A program made the position numbers and the translations under genes. Shown in pieces: positions 37,246 to 47,184 of a stretch of 64,000 nucleotides of DNA. Origin of the DNA: Methylacidiphilum sp. Yel (lineage in GTDB: Bacteria > Verrucomicrobiota > Verrucomicrobiia > Methylacidiphilales > Methylacidiphilaceae); assembly GCF_004421185.1 (NCBI RefSeq), contig NZ_LXQB01000078.1:35196-99195 (forward strand). Reading direction: 5' to 3'. A model generated the notes under the pieces. It did not search any database. It was not told where the DNA came from and saw nothing but the letters and a program-made list of their open reading frames with translations. Numbering within the stretch: position 1 is the stretch's first letter; every line of letters begins with the position of its first letter.

Positions 37246-38088
37246 TTATTTTTCTGGTTCTTCTTCTGGTTCATAGGGAGCCTGTAAAGCATCAATAAGG
37301 ATTTTGGCTCCGGGAGGTGGCTTAATGGCTCCGGAAAGAATTTCCGAAGGACTGACATCCCGGTGGTAATATTCTCTATTGGTATCGGGAGCCTCCACAA
37401 TTGCTGTTCCTTCTATGGATATGCCTCCAAATATTCCTTGACTCTGGCTGTAAGTATAGATAGCAGCCATTGGCATCACTCCAGCTTCAGCCGTTCTTCC
37501 GACGGGACCCGCCGTTGCACTGATACTACCTCCCACATTAAAATTTCCCCCTTTTGCAAAAGCTTCGACAGCTTCTGGAGTATTCAGGACCAGAATAAAT
37601 TCCGTAGCATTGACTCCTATCTGGAAACCAAAGCCGATCCCTCCCACAGTAATCGCTGAGGGACCAGACCAACCCTTTGGAGTCTTTGCCACTACTAAGC
37701 CCGTGCCTCCCCTCCCACTAAAAATAAAACCTGCTTTAATGACTGTTAAAATTGCAAAGCCCTTAGCATCTTGAAAAACAGATCGAGGAATTGATTTTTC
37801 AGGCATGCTTTTAAACCGCCGAATGATGGAAGCTGCCTGATTAACCGTTTTTTGCAAATCCCAAGCAAAAGAGGGCTGCAAAAGGCATAAAAAACAGAAG
37901 ATAAAGACCAATTCATTTTTATATTTACTCCGATAGGAAGTTCGAAAGGGGACTCCCTCAGCAGCATTCGCACCAGAGGGTCGCCACTTTTCCAAGCAAA
38001 GAAATTTTGCTGTTAGGTCTTCAAAGGAAAAATGTTGAAGAGGAGTCAAAGAAATCTGGCAATACTTAAAAAAATGGGTCATCATCAT
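37246..38088 (-). CDS. SYLF-domain (Ysc84-like) lipid-binding protein
   Basis: The C-terminal 190 residues form a SYLF domain: RSVFQDAKGFAILTVIKAGF, FSGRGGTGLVVAK, WSGPSAITVGGIGFGFQIGV and NFNVGGSISATAGPVGR. SYLF proteins bind phosphoinositides or other anionic lipids. Bacterial ones are usually exported. A hydrophobic export signal (ELVFIFCFLCLLQPSFAWD) lies near residues 58-76 of the open frame, so the real start is probably later than 38088. No good ribosome site was found to decide it. The domain is followed by a Pro/Glu-rich tail. Confidence 0.8.
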   Translation of the reverse strand: MMMTHFFKYCQISLTPLQHFSFEDLTAKFLCLEKWRPSGANAAEGVPFRTSYRSKYKNELVFIFCFLCLLQPSFAWDLQKTVNQAASIIRRFKSMPEKSIPRSVFQDAKGFAILTVIKAGFIFSGRGGTGLVVAKTPKGWSGPSAITVGGIGFGFQIGVNATEFILVLNTPEAVEAFAKGGNFNVGGSISATAGPVGRTAEAGVMPMAAIYTYSQSQGIFGGISIEGTAIVEAPDTNREYYHRDVSPSEILSGAIKPPPGAKILIDALQAPYEPEEEPEK

Positions 38089-38120
38089 CGGCTATCGCCG
38101 CCTAAATGCTTGCAAAACTT

Positions 38121-39971
38121 CTACGAAGCGACTCCTTCCAATGTAGTGGCAATTCCTTGATGGAGAGCCATTGATCTAAAAAGACCTTCCTGAGCTAGCA
38201 ACTCCCCGAAATTCCCTCTCTGCACAATCTCACCTTTGTCGAGCACAAGAATCTCATCACAATCTGCTAACGTCGACAGTCTATGGGCAATAATGAGGAC
38301 TGTCCGGCCTATTTCTAACTGATAGATCGCCTGCTGTACAACCGATTCACTATGGGAATCAAGACTGGAGGTTGCTTCGTCCAGAATGAGAATTGGACTA
38401 TTTCGAATAAAGGCTCTCGCTATGGAAAGCCTCTGCCGTTGCCCTCCAGAAAGTTTCACCCCTCTTTCTCCTATAATCGTGTCATAACCCTGGGGCAGCT
38501 TTTCTATAAATTCATGCGCTCCAGCTTGCTTGGCAGCCTGCTCAATCTCCTCTCGGCTAGCTCCCGCTTTCCCAATAGCGATATTTTCAGCAATCGATCG
38601 ATTGAAAATGACAACATCTTGACTCACCAACGAGAACATATTTCTAAGATCTTCAATTTTAAGATCCCTTAAATCTTCTCCATCTATCAAAATGGAACCC
38701 GAAACCGGATCATAAAACCTGAAAAGAAGACTAGTCAATGTCGTTTTTCCCGCACCGCTTCTGCCAGCAATTCCCATTTTTTTCCCTTTGGGAATGATAA
38801 AGGAAAGATTTTTTATAACGGTTTCATGTCCATAATTGAAGGTCACATTCTGAAATTCTATCTGCTTTTTAAATGTTTTAATGGCTTTGGCATTAGGTTT
38901 TTCCTGGACAGTGGAAGGAGTATCCAAAAGATCCGTTAGCCTTTTTGCACTGTATGCTCCTTCTTGGATCTTCACATTTGCATCAGCTAGCCTCTTTATC
39001 GGAGCAAAAAACAGGATGGCTCCATTAGCAATGGCAGCCATATTTGCTATGCTAATGTTTTGCCAAATCACACATAAAATCAGTAGAGACAATGCAAAGC
39101 TAGCCACCACATCGATCATTGGACTCACCATGGTGCCTGCAATGGACATCTTGGCTGCATGTTTGGCTAATTCATTTGCCTGGTGTCTAAAAGTTTCGAC
39201 ATTTTTCTTTTCTAAACAAAAAGCCTTAATTACCTGAATCCCCGATAAGGATTCGAACAATAGATTACTCTGGGCAACCGAATAAGAGATAATTCCCATG
39301 GAGGCTTCTCTAGCCTTTTTGGCTAAGGTAATGGCAGGAACAATACAGCCTGGCACCAAAAGTATGGCAACTATGGTTAGCCGCCAATCGATCAGCGCAC
39401 AGGAAAAAAGGATAGCTATGATGGTTATGGGATCTTTAGCAATATCGGTAAAAAGAACACTGACTGAGTCATAAAAGGCTTTCGTATCATTGAGTATTCG
39501 AATCGCTAGATCCCCTGTAGTCGATTTATGAAAAAAATCCATCGATAGAGAATGCAACTTGGATAGGATGGCTGATTGCAAATCAGCAACGATTTTGGCT
39601 GCTGCCAGAGTCATGAAATAAGAATTAAGCAGTCTTAACAATCCCCTAAAGATGGCTATCAATGGTAAGATCAGAATGCCACCACAGATTCTTTTCCAGT
39701 CAAGTGGCTCGTTAGCTTTCGGAAGCCATCTGCCTAACTGGTCCATTACCTTTTGATAAAAATGCTTTTTGGAAGTCTTCTCTGTTGAACTAATGGCTTG
39801 TTGATGGCTAGTTGGAGCCGAAAAATTATCAATGGCTGCTTTTAGAATAAAAAGATAGGCTCCGTTAAAAGCCCCAAAAAGAAAGCCGGAAATCAAACCT
39901 GCAAAGATCAAGGGCATCCGCCTTTTTAAAAAAGGCATGGAGAAAATGATAATTTTTTTAAGTTCTTCCAT
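38121..39971 (-). CDS. MsbA-like ABC exporter (fused TM and ATPase)
   Basis: A 616-residue half-transporter of the type IV exporter class. Six membrane helices occupy residues 15-330, and the ATPase domain has Walker A GRSGAGKTTL, Q-loop FSLVSQDVV, signature LSGGQRQRL, Walker B ILILDEATSSLD and H-loop LIIAHRLSTL. The best match by layout is MsbA-type lipid A or phospholipid flippase. A drug exporter is possible. An insertion in the first periplasmic loop (residues 52-90) is longer than in E. coli MsbA. Confidence 0.85.
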   Translation of the reverse strand: MEELKKIIIFSMPFLKRRMPLIFAGLISGFLFGAFNGAYLFILKAAIDNFSAPTSHQQAISSTEKTSKKHFYQKVMDQLGRWLPKANEPLDWKRICGGILILPLIAIFRGLLRLLNSYFMTLAAAKIVADLQSAILSKLHSLSMDFFHKSTTGDLAIRILNDTKAFYDSVSVLFTDIAKDPITIIAILFSCALIDWRLTIVAILLVPGCIVPAITLAKKAREASMGIISYSVAQSNLLFESLSGIQVIKAFCLEKKNVETFRHQANELAKHAAKMSIAGTMVSPMIDVVASFALSLLILCVIWQNISIANMAAIANGAILFFAPIKRLADANVKIQEGAYSAKRLTDLLDTPSTVQEKPNAKAIKTFKKQIEFQNVTFNYGHETVIKNLSFIIPKGKKMGIAGRSGAGKTTLTSLLFRFYDPVSGSILIDGEDLRDLKIEDLRNMFSLVSQDVVIFNRSIAENIAIGKAGASREEIEQAAKQAGAHEFIEKLPQGYDTIIGERGVKLSGGQRQRLSIARAFIRNSPILILDEATSSLDSHSESVVQQAIYQLEIGRTVLIIAHRLSTLADCDEILVLDKGEIVQRGNFGELLAQEGLFRSMALHQGIATTLEGVAS

Positions 39972-40126
39972 GAGGCTTTTGATGTTTTTTAATCCAACAA
40001 CGGCAGGAATTCAAAAAAACCTTCTCCATTCCTTTTCTGCATACAATGCGACTATAAGCTATAAACAATAGAGAACTTTTATACAACCACAAAGTGCGAT
40101 GATACAACAGACAAAATTTTTAAATC

Positions 40127-40912
40127 CTATTCCCTATTTTCTCTAAGAAAAGGAATCAAGACTTCTAGAAATTCTTTTGGCTTTTCAAAATGTACCCAAT
40201 GGCCCGCATCCCTTATTTTTACAAAAGTAGCCTTGGGAAAAAAGAAAAAGAGGGGCTGGATGGAAGATGCTTCAAGATAATTTGATCTTTCTCCAGCAAT
40301 GAAAAGAGTCCTGCCAGGAAAACAAGCATGGAGAAAAGGGAATGCAGTGAGTTTTTCAATCGATGCTCTAATCCCCTCTAGGTTTATTCTCCAGACGTAC
40401 CGTTCCGATTGATATACAAGATTTGTCAAAAGGAATTGTACCAGGGTTTTATTGTTGATCGTTTTTAGCAGGAGCACTTCAGCTTCTTTTCTTGTTTTTA
40501 AATCTGAGAGTGGTAAACTTCTCATGGCTTCCAGTATTTTAAAGTGCTCCTGCACGGCTTCTTTCCCATAATCTACTGGTGCTATATCCACTACAACAAG
40601 ACTGCTGACCCATTGTGGAAAAGATAAAGCAAAAACCATAGCCAGCTTTCCTCCCAACGAATGACCAATTAAATGAGCAGGAAAAAGCTCCATTGGTTCA
40701 GCCGTTTGACGAATGTCCTCTGCCATGAGGAAATAATCCATGAAAGAAGAACTTGGGGAATGACCATGGTTCCTTAAGTCAAAAGAAAAGACTTGATAAA
40801 AGTTGCTTAATGACTGAGCGATGGAAGCCCAATTGAAACTGTTCCCATATAAGCCGTGGAGTAAAAATACGTTGGGGCCACCCGATCCTACTTGTCTATA
40901 AAATAGCTTCAT
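40127..40912 (-). CDS. Alpha/beta-fold hydrolase (YbfF-type esterase)
   Basis: A 261-residue cytosolic hydrolase. It has the oxyanion HGLYGNSFNW, FSFDLRNHGHSP, the nucleophile elbow LIGHSLGGKLAM with Ser, and the catalytic His in IRDAGHWVHFEKP. The acid residue is less certain. The closest pattern is the short-chain acyl esterase family that includes YbfF. Substrate unknown. Confidence 0.82.
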   Translation of the reverse strand: MKLFYRQVGSGGPNVFLLHGLYGNSFNWASIAQSLSNFYQVFSFDLRNHGHSPSSSFMDYFLMAEDIRQTAEPMELFPAHLIGHSLGGKLAMVFALSFPQWVSSLVVVDIAPVDYGKEAVQEHFKILEAMRSLPLSDLKTRKEAEVLLLKTINNKTLVQFLLTNLVYQSERYVWRINLEGIRASIEKLTAFPFLHACFPGRTLFIAGERSNYLEASSIQPLFFFFPKATFVKIRDAGHWVHFEKPKEFLEVLIPFLRENRE

Positions 40913-40961
40913 CTTCTGCCAGGCCTTGGTAATAAAAAGGCCAATTCATTCTTTTAAAGGA

Positions 40962-41753
40962 CTACTTTTCCCTTTTGGGATTGTTTTTTGTGGTTGCTCT
41001 GCTCTTTACCTTTTCTTTCTTTTGCTCACTTCCATTAGCTCTCCGCTCCATTTCTCTTTTTTTTATGACCGAATAGAGAATTGCTTCCTCAAAATACTTT
41101 AACCATGGTCCTTGAGGTACTTCTTTTTCATCGACGAAGCGCCAGCTGACTTTATCGTACCCATTCAAGTTAAGGTATTCCTTAACTGCGGGAGAAACAT
41201 CTAAACCCGATTTTGATTTTGGCCTGCATGCACCAAAGACATAACAGTAATCATCTGCCACATAGGGGCCTACATCCATCCACTGGGCATAGGCTTCTTT
41301 CCCCCACTTATTTTTAATTTCTACCCAATGGCCTTTGCATTGAGATACTCCCTTAGGTACCGAAGGATCGAACCAGGGCATCCATTTCCTTGCGGTAACA
41401 GGATAAGCAATATCGTTAAAAGGGAGAGCTACGTAGAAGGGATTGAGTGTTGCCGCATGTGTCCCAGGTAGCAATCCAGCTCTAGCTTCCGGACTATCTT
41501 CTCCGCCATAGTTCCTAATCCAATGCTCATCCCATGAACTTCTAAAAATTCCCTTGGGGCTCCACTTGGTAATGTCCGTTCCTATCCAAAATGTCGTAGT
41601 TGGAATATCTTTATGCCAAGATCCTAAGGGAAGCGGCACTTGGCAGCAAGTTCTTACCGCTACCTTTTCTTTTGCATCCAAGCAGATCAATTGACTAAAT
41701 AAAAGAACCGTAGTATAGCACCCCAACAAACAGCAACGAACCCAGAGAGCCAT
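40962..41753 (-). CDS. Exported Cys-rich protein with RlpA/DPBB-like region
   Basis: A 263-residue protein with an N-terminal signal (about 1-27). The mature part has NPFYVALPFNDIAYP, then a Cys in VSQCKGHWVEI, AQWMDVGPYVADDYCYVFGA and GLDVSPAVKEYLNLNGYDKV. The order VALPFND, W-x-DVGP and LDVSPA resembles the double-psi beta-barrel of RlpA-like and expansin-like proteins, which bind glycans. This is my inference from the pattern. The C-terminus is a Lys/Arg-rich disordered tail. Confidence 0.6.
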   Translation of the reverse strand: MALWVRCCLLGCYTTVLLFSQLICLDAKEKVAVRTCCQVPLPLGSWHKDIPTTTFWIGTDITKWSPKGIFRSSWDEHWIRNYGGEDSPEARAGLLPGTHAATLNPFYVALPFNDIAYPVTARKWMPWFDPSVPKGVSQCKGHWVEIKNKWGKEAYAQWMDVGPYVADDYCYVFGACRPKSKSGLDVSPAVKEYLNLNGYDKVSWRFVDEKEVPQGPWLKYFEEAILYSVIKKREMERRANGSEQKKEKVKSRATTKNNPKREK

Positions 41754-41770
41754 TATTTTGTATCTATATT

Positions 41771-43333
41771 TTATCTAAAAAGAGAAAAAAACTCTCTTTT
41801 GACTTTTCTCCACGAATGCACAAGCTCCTCTTCGGCACTGCGGCTATGGCGAGATCTTTTCTTTTGGACATGTTTTTGAGAAGAAGCGCTTGGAAGCTCG
41901 TTTTTTTGTTGCCCATAGGACTCTTTTTGATTTTTCGCCAATTGCTTTTCTTGAGGGCTGGAAGAAAAAGCTTGAGGTTGTTCAACAGATTGGCTAGCGG
42001 GTGGAACAGTTGAGACAGCCCGGCTTTGATGGTCTAGTCCAAGAGATGGACTACTTTGGGTCAGCATTTTGCCTTTTTCTTTGGCTAGCTCCTGCTCTAA
42101 TTCTTTAACTCTTTTTTGAAGTGTTACATTTTGATTGGAAACTGAGCTTAATAATTGTTCTTCCCGCTTACGGCTTTGAGCAAGTTCTGCTTCAAGTTTA
42201 TTGACCCGACTTTTCAATGCTTCCATTTCTGTAGCATTTTCTGTAGTTCTGGTCTGGAGCCTTTTGAGTTCTCCTTTCTTAGAAAGTTCAGCCATCTGTT
42301 CTTCGATTTTTTGCATGTGTTCTTTTAAATTATTCAGCTGTTGGTAATCGATGAGAGCGGGATTCAGTTGCGTCAACCGATATTGTTCCTGTCTGGCCTG
42401 AGCCAATTCTCCTTCCAGTTTTTGAACCCTTTGCTCCAAAAGAACAATCTGATTAGCTTTGGCACTTTGTTCGATATTGTTTTGAGTAATTCGCAGTTGT
42501 TCTTCTTTTGTTCGTTGGAGAGCAGCTTCCAAGGATTTCACCTTTTCGGATAGCTCCCTCATTTTTGCAACCTCACTTTCAACCTGCCTGGGAGTGGGTT
42601 TGAGGGCATTTGCTTTTTTAAGTTCTTCTTCCAGAACACTCAGCTTTTTTTGCAGGTTTAGAACTTCGGTCTCATTCCGATTTTGAGATTTAGCAACTGC
42701 TAGCTCTTTCTGTAGAGAAGCTACCTGCGAAGAAAGAACATTGATCTTTTCCTCTTGAGCTTCCATCTGCTTTTTTCTAGCCATTTTAACTTGAACGAGT
42801 TCTTTCTGCAAATTTTGGAAAAGATTTTGCAATTCTTGAGCCTCTCTATTCTGCTCCGATTCAGAGGCAGGAAGGGATTTCGACTGTTCTAGCTTTGCTA
42901 GTTTTGCTTCTATTTCAGCTAGCCTGTTTTCCAAAGCTTTGCTTTCAGGGGATTCTTCAAGTGCAGGGGAAGGACTTGTAGAAACAGGCAAGCCAGCTAG
43001 TCTGTTCTGCACCTCTGAGGCCTTTTCCTGGACATACTTTAATCGATAATCCACTAACCTCGGCTCCCATTTGGGATTGGTTTTTCTTAAGTCAAGGAGC
43101 TTGCTTTCAGCCTGTTTATATTTCTCAAGAGCCTCTCTAAAATCTTGTTGTTCAAAACTCCTATCTCCTTCTTGAATCGTAACATAAATGTCTAGAAACA
43201 AGTCTTGAGGAACTTGCTTATAGTCTTGATCTCCGGTCGAAGCAATAGATGTAGAGACTGGGAATAAAAAAATCGATAAAAAAAATAGCAGGATAAAATA
43301 GAGTCTTTTCTTTTTTAATCCATTCATAACCAC
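41771..43333 (-). CDS. Exported long coiled-coil protein
   Basis: A 520-residue protein with a signal peptide (about residues 9-31), a short helical repeat-like region (FLDIYVTIQEGDRSFEQQDF, 45-105), then a nearly continuous coiled coil rich in Glu, Lys, Gln and Leu (about 125-435). A low-complexity Ser/Gln/Lys tail ends in a basic cluster (KKRSRHSRS). It presumably spans or scaffolds in the periplasm. No enzymatic motif and no recognised family. The next gene toward 41 kb, the DPBB-like protein, follows by 17 bp. Confidence 0.75.
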   Translation of the reverse strand: MVMNGLKKKRLYFILLFFLSIFLFPVSTSIASTGDQDYKQVPQDLFLDIYVTIQEGDRSFEQQDFREALEKYKQAESKLLDLRKTNPKWEPRLVDYRLKYVQEKASEVQNRLAGLPVSTSPSPALEESPESKALENRLAEIEAKLAKLEQSKSLPASESEQNREAQELQNLFQNLQKELVQVKMARKKQMEAQEEKINVLSSQVASLQKELAVAKSQNRNETEVLNLQKKLSVLEEELKKANALKPTPRQVESEVAKMRELSEKVKSLEAALQRTKEEQLRITQNNIEQSAKANQIVLLEQRVQKLEGELAQARQEQYRLTQLNPALIDYQQLNNLKEHMQKIEEQMAELSKKGELKRLQTRTTENATEMEALKSRVNKLEAELAQSRKREEQLLSSVSNQNVTLQKRVKELEQELAKEKGKMLTQSSPSLGLDHQSRAVSTVPPASQSVEQPQAFSSSPQEKQLAKNQKESYGQQKNELPSASSQKHVQKKRSRHSRSAEEELVHSWRKVKREFFSLFR

Positions 43334-43402
43334 GGGAAGGATATGAATAAAGATAAAACTCTCATGCCCTCATGACAATAACGATAAAAAAGAAAAATTA
43401 AG

Positions 43403-43473
43403 AGCGGGTGAAGGGAATCGAACCCTCGCTTCAGGCTTGGGAAGCCCGTGTTCTACCATTGAACTACACCCGC
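43403..43473 (-). tRNA. tRNA-Gly (anticodon CCC)
   Basis: A 71-nt cloverleaf on the minus strand. Acceptor GCGGGTG pairs with CACCCGC, discriminator T. The D arm is GTTC-AATGGTA-GAAC. The anticodon arm CGGGC-TTCCCAA-GCCTG gives CCC with one G-T pair. The T loop is TTCGATT. The 252 bp to the receptor gene (43474-43725) hold no other gene that I can support. Confidence 0.95.
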
Positions 43474-43725
43474 TATCCTAGCATTAGCAACCTCCTAATA
43501 AGTTTGCCAAAAGCTTGGACTTCTGTCAAAACTGTTTAAGGGGTTATTTCTTTCTATTTTAAGAGGATCTTATTTAGCAACGCATTCAATAAAAAGCCCA
43601 CTATCTGTGGCTCGTCAAACACTCCTGTGGACTCGACACCTCAAAGAAGTTGGCATAGGCCTTGCTTATTTTTTACAAAACAAATGTAATTTATAGTTTA
43701 CATTCCCAACTTTTTCTAAAATTTT

Positions 43726-46332
43726 ATGAACATCTTTCCAACCAAAGAAAATAGGAGCAACAGCCCAATGCAATCACCATCTTCTATATGGCTTATGTTT
43801 CTGGTCTTTTTGGGGAGCTTTTTTTTCTCAGCCAATAGCCTTGCAGAGGATGAGACTGCTTCTCAGCCACCTTACTTGACCACTAAGAGAGAAAAAGAAA
43901 AGTTAATTCCAAAAGAGGCAAAAAAAACACAGCCTCCGACCAAGCTTCGCGTGGATAATGCCAGTTCCAGTTCCTATGTCCTCCCAGAACTAACCGTCGT
44001 TGGCATTGGAGCCACCGAAAGTATGTTGCCTAATGCAAAATCGAATACCTCTGTCTATGCTATCCCCCTAGATGTTATCGATATTCCTCGCAGTGTCACT
44101 CCTATTTCTCATGGATTGGCTCAATCGGCAGGCATTGGTCAATTCGGCTACCTGGACCCTCTTTCCACTGCTTATCTTGTGCCTGCGGCTTTAACTCAGA
44201 TTAACTATGGTATAGCCAGCGCTCCCACGATACGGGGTCGTAATGGACTGACCCTGATTAACGGCATCGAGGAAACCTTGAATAACAATTCTGAACAAAA
44301 CATTCCTTGGAACTATAATATGGTCGAATCGATGGATATTGTCGAAGGGCCATCTAATGCTGTATTTGGAGCCACTCAAGTCTCTGGTGGATATATCAAT
44401 TATATTACAAAACAGCCCTATTTCGACACTTTCCGTGGTTATGTTTGGGATACGATTGGGATGTATGAAGAATACATGTGGGGAGCTGATATAGGGGGGC
44501 CAATAGACAAAGAAAAAAAATTGGCCTACCGATTCAGTTACATGGGACAAGAAAACGGAAGCTATTATCAGTATCAAAGGAATGATCAGCAAAACTTTTA
44601 TTTTGCCCTTGGCTATCATCCTTCGGAGTTTTATTCGATTGATCTCTACTCGGACTTCGGCTCATATGACTTCACACCAATGTGGGGTATGATCAATAGA
44701 CCAACTCAAGCATTGATCGATAACGGTCTTTATTTACCTGGAGCTCTTTCTCCAACCCTTACAAACACTGGAGTTGTTAATAATCCGCCCGCTTCCTCCT
44801 ACCTTGGAGCTCCTCTAGGGATCAGTCGAAGAAATGTCCTGCTCAATCCAACCGATGGGGGCTATGGGATGACTGGGTTGACCCAAGTCATTCAGAAATT
44901 CACTCTCAACGAAAATTTTCAACTCCTCAACAACACCTTTTTTTGGTACCACAACGACCAATGGATCCTGCATCCTCTCTTTTACGATGAATCATGCCGA
45001 GGGGACTATGAAATTGACAACAGAACCGAATGCATACTGAATTTTGAAACACCCCCATCAGCTACTAACAATTTCCCCACCACTTATCGCTACCCTGCTC
45101 TTGGTAGTCTTCTTTTCTCTCATAGAATCGACACAGGAGTCGAATTGCATTACCAAAAAAATCTAGATTATAATTCCGATTCCTTCATTGTCCTTAATAG
45201 CTATAGCCTTATAAACCAGAATCCCCTGCTTTGGAATGCAGAACTCTCCAAATATTTTCAAGCAAGAATTGGAAATCCTAAAGCTCCTTTTGGAGGGGAG
45301 TGGCCTATCCCTGGTGCTCCTCAAGGATATTATTTTGAACCAGCCAATTTAGCAGCCGGGAGCACCGATTGCCATTATGGTGCAGTCTCCCCTTTTTTCT
45401 TAGATGATATAAATATTTCTGATAGATTTTCAGTCATTTTCGGAGCACGGGCTAGCAGTTATTTTGTTTCTGCTCAAACTCCACCAGGAACTCCACCCAT
45501 TCTCTTCCGCCAACTTTCTACCATCCAACTGACTCCCCTTGTCGATATCGGAATAGTCTACAAAATTTTTCCCTGGCTTAGTGCCTATTTTGACTTCAAC
45601 TGGGGTTATGTGGTAAATGCAGCGGATATGGGTGGGTTTTCTCCTTTTTTCGGGCCCTCACAATTCCATTTAACAAATGAGCTTTACGAAGGAGGATTTA
45701 AGATCGATCTTCTGCACCACTCTTTTTTTGCTACCCTTGATGCTTTTTCTCAGTACACCTATCTTAATAACCGCACAGGGCCAGCAACCCCCTCAACAGT
45801 CAATGGCTTTGAAACAAGTCTAAACTACCAACCCAATCGTCATGTTTGGGCTAAATTAGGCTATGCCTATATGCATGGCACAGAAGACTGGATCACCATC
45901 GGCCACGGCCCACCGATGTACCAAACCTATTCGACAGCTCTTGCCTTGAAACAACAATTGCCACTCAATAACAATCAAATGTATCCGATGGGAATCTATA
46001 ACTTTCTGGGTTTTCCAGATCAAATTTTCAGTGGGCTTATTACCTATAGGCATGATAGTGGAGTAGGAATAACCATGGGAGCTTTGCTAATGAGCGAACA
46101 GTTCCTTGGATACAACTACACGACGCATATCCCCACCCAATTTATTCTGAATGCCACCTTGTTCTATGCAGGGCCTAGGTGGGAAGCAAGACTCTATTTT
46201 TATAACTTTACCAATGAACCCTATTGGCTGGCCTTTGGCATGGGGGCAAATGGCACCCGTACTTTCAATTATGAAGACATCGTAGCTGGAATGCCTTTTT
46301 GGATCCAAAGCACTGTTGTCTTTAAATTTTGA
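43726..46332 (+). CDS. TonB-dependent outer-membrane receptor
   Basis: An 868-residue receptor. A signal peptide (about 17-40 counting from the chosen ATG) is followed by a Pro/Lys linker and a plug domain with SAPTIRGRNGLTLINGIEE and MVESMDIVEGPSNAVFGATQ then GGYINYITKQP. A 22-strand barrel rich in aromatic residues ends in the canonical terminal Phe (STVVFKF). The pattern is of siderophore-type receptors. The ligand is unknown. In a methanotroph a metallophore such as methanobactin or a lanthanophore is conceivable, but no direct sign exists. No TonB-box was confidently located. Confidence 0.9.
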   Translation: MNIFPTKENRSNSPMQSPSSIWLMFLVFLGSFFFSANSLAEDETASQPPYLTTKREKEKLIPKEAKKTQPPTKLRVDNASSSSYVLPELTVVGIGATESMLPNAKSNTSVYAIPLDVIDIPRSVTPISHGLAQSAGIGQFGYLDPLSTAYLVPAALTQINYGIASAPTIRGRNGLTLINGIEETLNNNSEQNIPWNYNMVESMDIVEGPSNAVFGATQVSGGYINYITKQPYFDTFRGYVWDTIGMYEEYMWGADIGGPIDKEKKLAYRFSYMGQENGSYYQYQRNDQQNFYFALGYHPSEFYSIDLYSDFGSYDFTPMWGMINRPTQALIDNGLYLPGALSPTLTNTGVVNNPPASSYLGAPLGISRRNVLLNPTDGGYGMTGLTQVIQKFTLNENFQLLNNTFFWYHNDQWILHPLFYDESCRGDYEIDNRTECILNFETPPSATNNFPTTYRYPALGSLLFSHRIDTGVELHYQKNLDYNSDSFIVLNSYSLINQNPLLWNAELSKYFQARIGNPKAPFGGEWPIPGAPQGYYFEPANLAAGSTDCHYGAVSPFFLDDINISDRFSVIFGARASSYFVSAQTPPGTPPILFRQLSTIQLTPLVDIGIVYKIFPWLSAYFDFNWGYVVNAADMGGFSPFFGPSQFHLTNELYEGGFKIDLLHHSFFATLDAFSQYTYLNNRTGPATPSTVNGFETSLNYQPNRHVWAKLGYAYMHGTEDWITIGHGPPMYQTYSTALALKQQLPLNNNQMYPMGIYNFLGFPDQIFSGLITYRHDSGVGITMGALLMSEQFLGYNYTTHIPTQFILNATLFYAGPRWEARLYFYNFTNEPYWLAFGMGANGTRTFNYEDIVAGMPFWIQSTVVFKF

Positions 46333-46393
46333 TTTTCTGAGAAGAACTCGTAATCTGGAATAGATTTTAACTGATTCCTGAATATATTATACT

Positions 46394-46930
46394 ATGTATA
46401 GAATAAAACAATTGTGGATTTATGCGTTATTTTTAATTCTACAAGTTAATAGTCTTTTTAGCCTTTCAAACCAAGATGAGATCAAGCAAAAAATTGCAGC
46501 AATCCTTACTAGGGATCTTTATCCAGAAGCTGGCGAAAAATTGACTATTTTAAACATTGAATTTATCGAAAAAAAAAGACCTCCTATCGTTTCCGTATCC
46601 TGGATTGCCCATCTTGTTGACGATGGACAACATTATAAGCCCCTCTTTCATCCTCCTTCAACATTAGATACAGAAGAAGTCTATGGGTTCGGGCAATTTC
46701 AGATAAAGGAAAATCATTCTATTGATTTAAACAATCCCCTCTCAAAACAAAGTTTAGAGAGATGGCGCAGCAAACTTATCACCATACGAGATCTCATGAG
46801 ACAGGTGGTCATCCTACGATGTATGTATTTTTGCCGACATAATTATGGAAAAAATACAGAATGGGACTTACACCATGCCCTTGAGCAACTCCATTTTCTT
46901 TCTAACAAAGAAAAACCAAAGCTACCCTAA
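46394..46930 (+). CDS. Small exported protein of unknown function
   Basis: A 178-residue protein with a signal peptide (about 1-24, LWIYALFLILQVNSLFSLS). The mature part is alpha/beta with no Cys pair and no recognised motif. It has KIAAILTRDLYPEAGEKLTI and PPIVSVSWIAHLVDDG near the middle and two Cys near 140-146 (RCMYFCRHNYG). It follows the TonB-dependent receptor by 61 bp in the same direction and may be an accessory to it. The 254 bp downstream to pntAA (46931-47184) show nothing definite. Confidence 0.6.
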   Translation: MYRIKQLWIYALFLILQVNSLFSLSNQDEIKQKIAAILTRDLYPEAGEKLTILNIEFIEKKRPPIVSVSWIAHLVDDGQHYKPLFHPPSTLDTEEVYGFGQFQIKENHSIDLNNPLSKQSLERWRSKLITIRDLMRQVVILRCMYFCRHNYGKNTEWDLHHALEQLHFLSNKEKPKLP

Positions 46931-47184
46931 TAATAGTTTTTTTTTATCCCTTTTATTGGCCTAAAAAAACTACCCTCTCTGGTTTATACCAAATAGTTTT
47001 TTCTTTTATTTTGAAACAAGATGTATTCTTAAGATACTATAAATTGCATCTTCTAGTAGTTAACAGAAAGCAAAAAAGAAAAGTGGCGTCATAGCATGGA
47101 GAGAAAATTAAGTAAAAGCTTCTTGATTTCTTGTCGACAAAAGAATAGTTTCCTATTCTTTCTTTTAGGTAGGGAATAAAAAGT

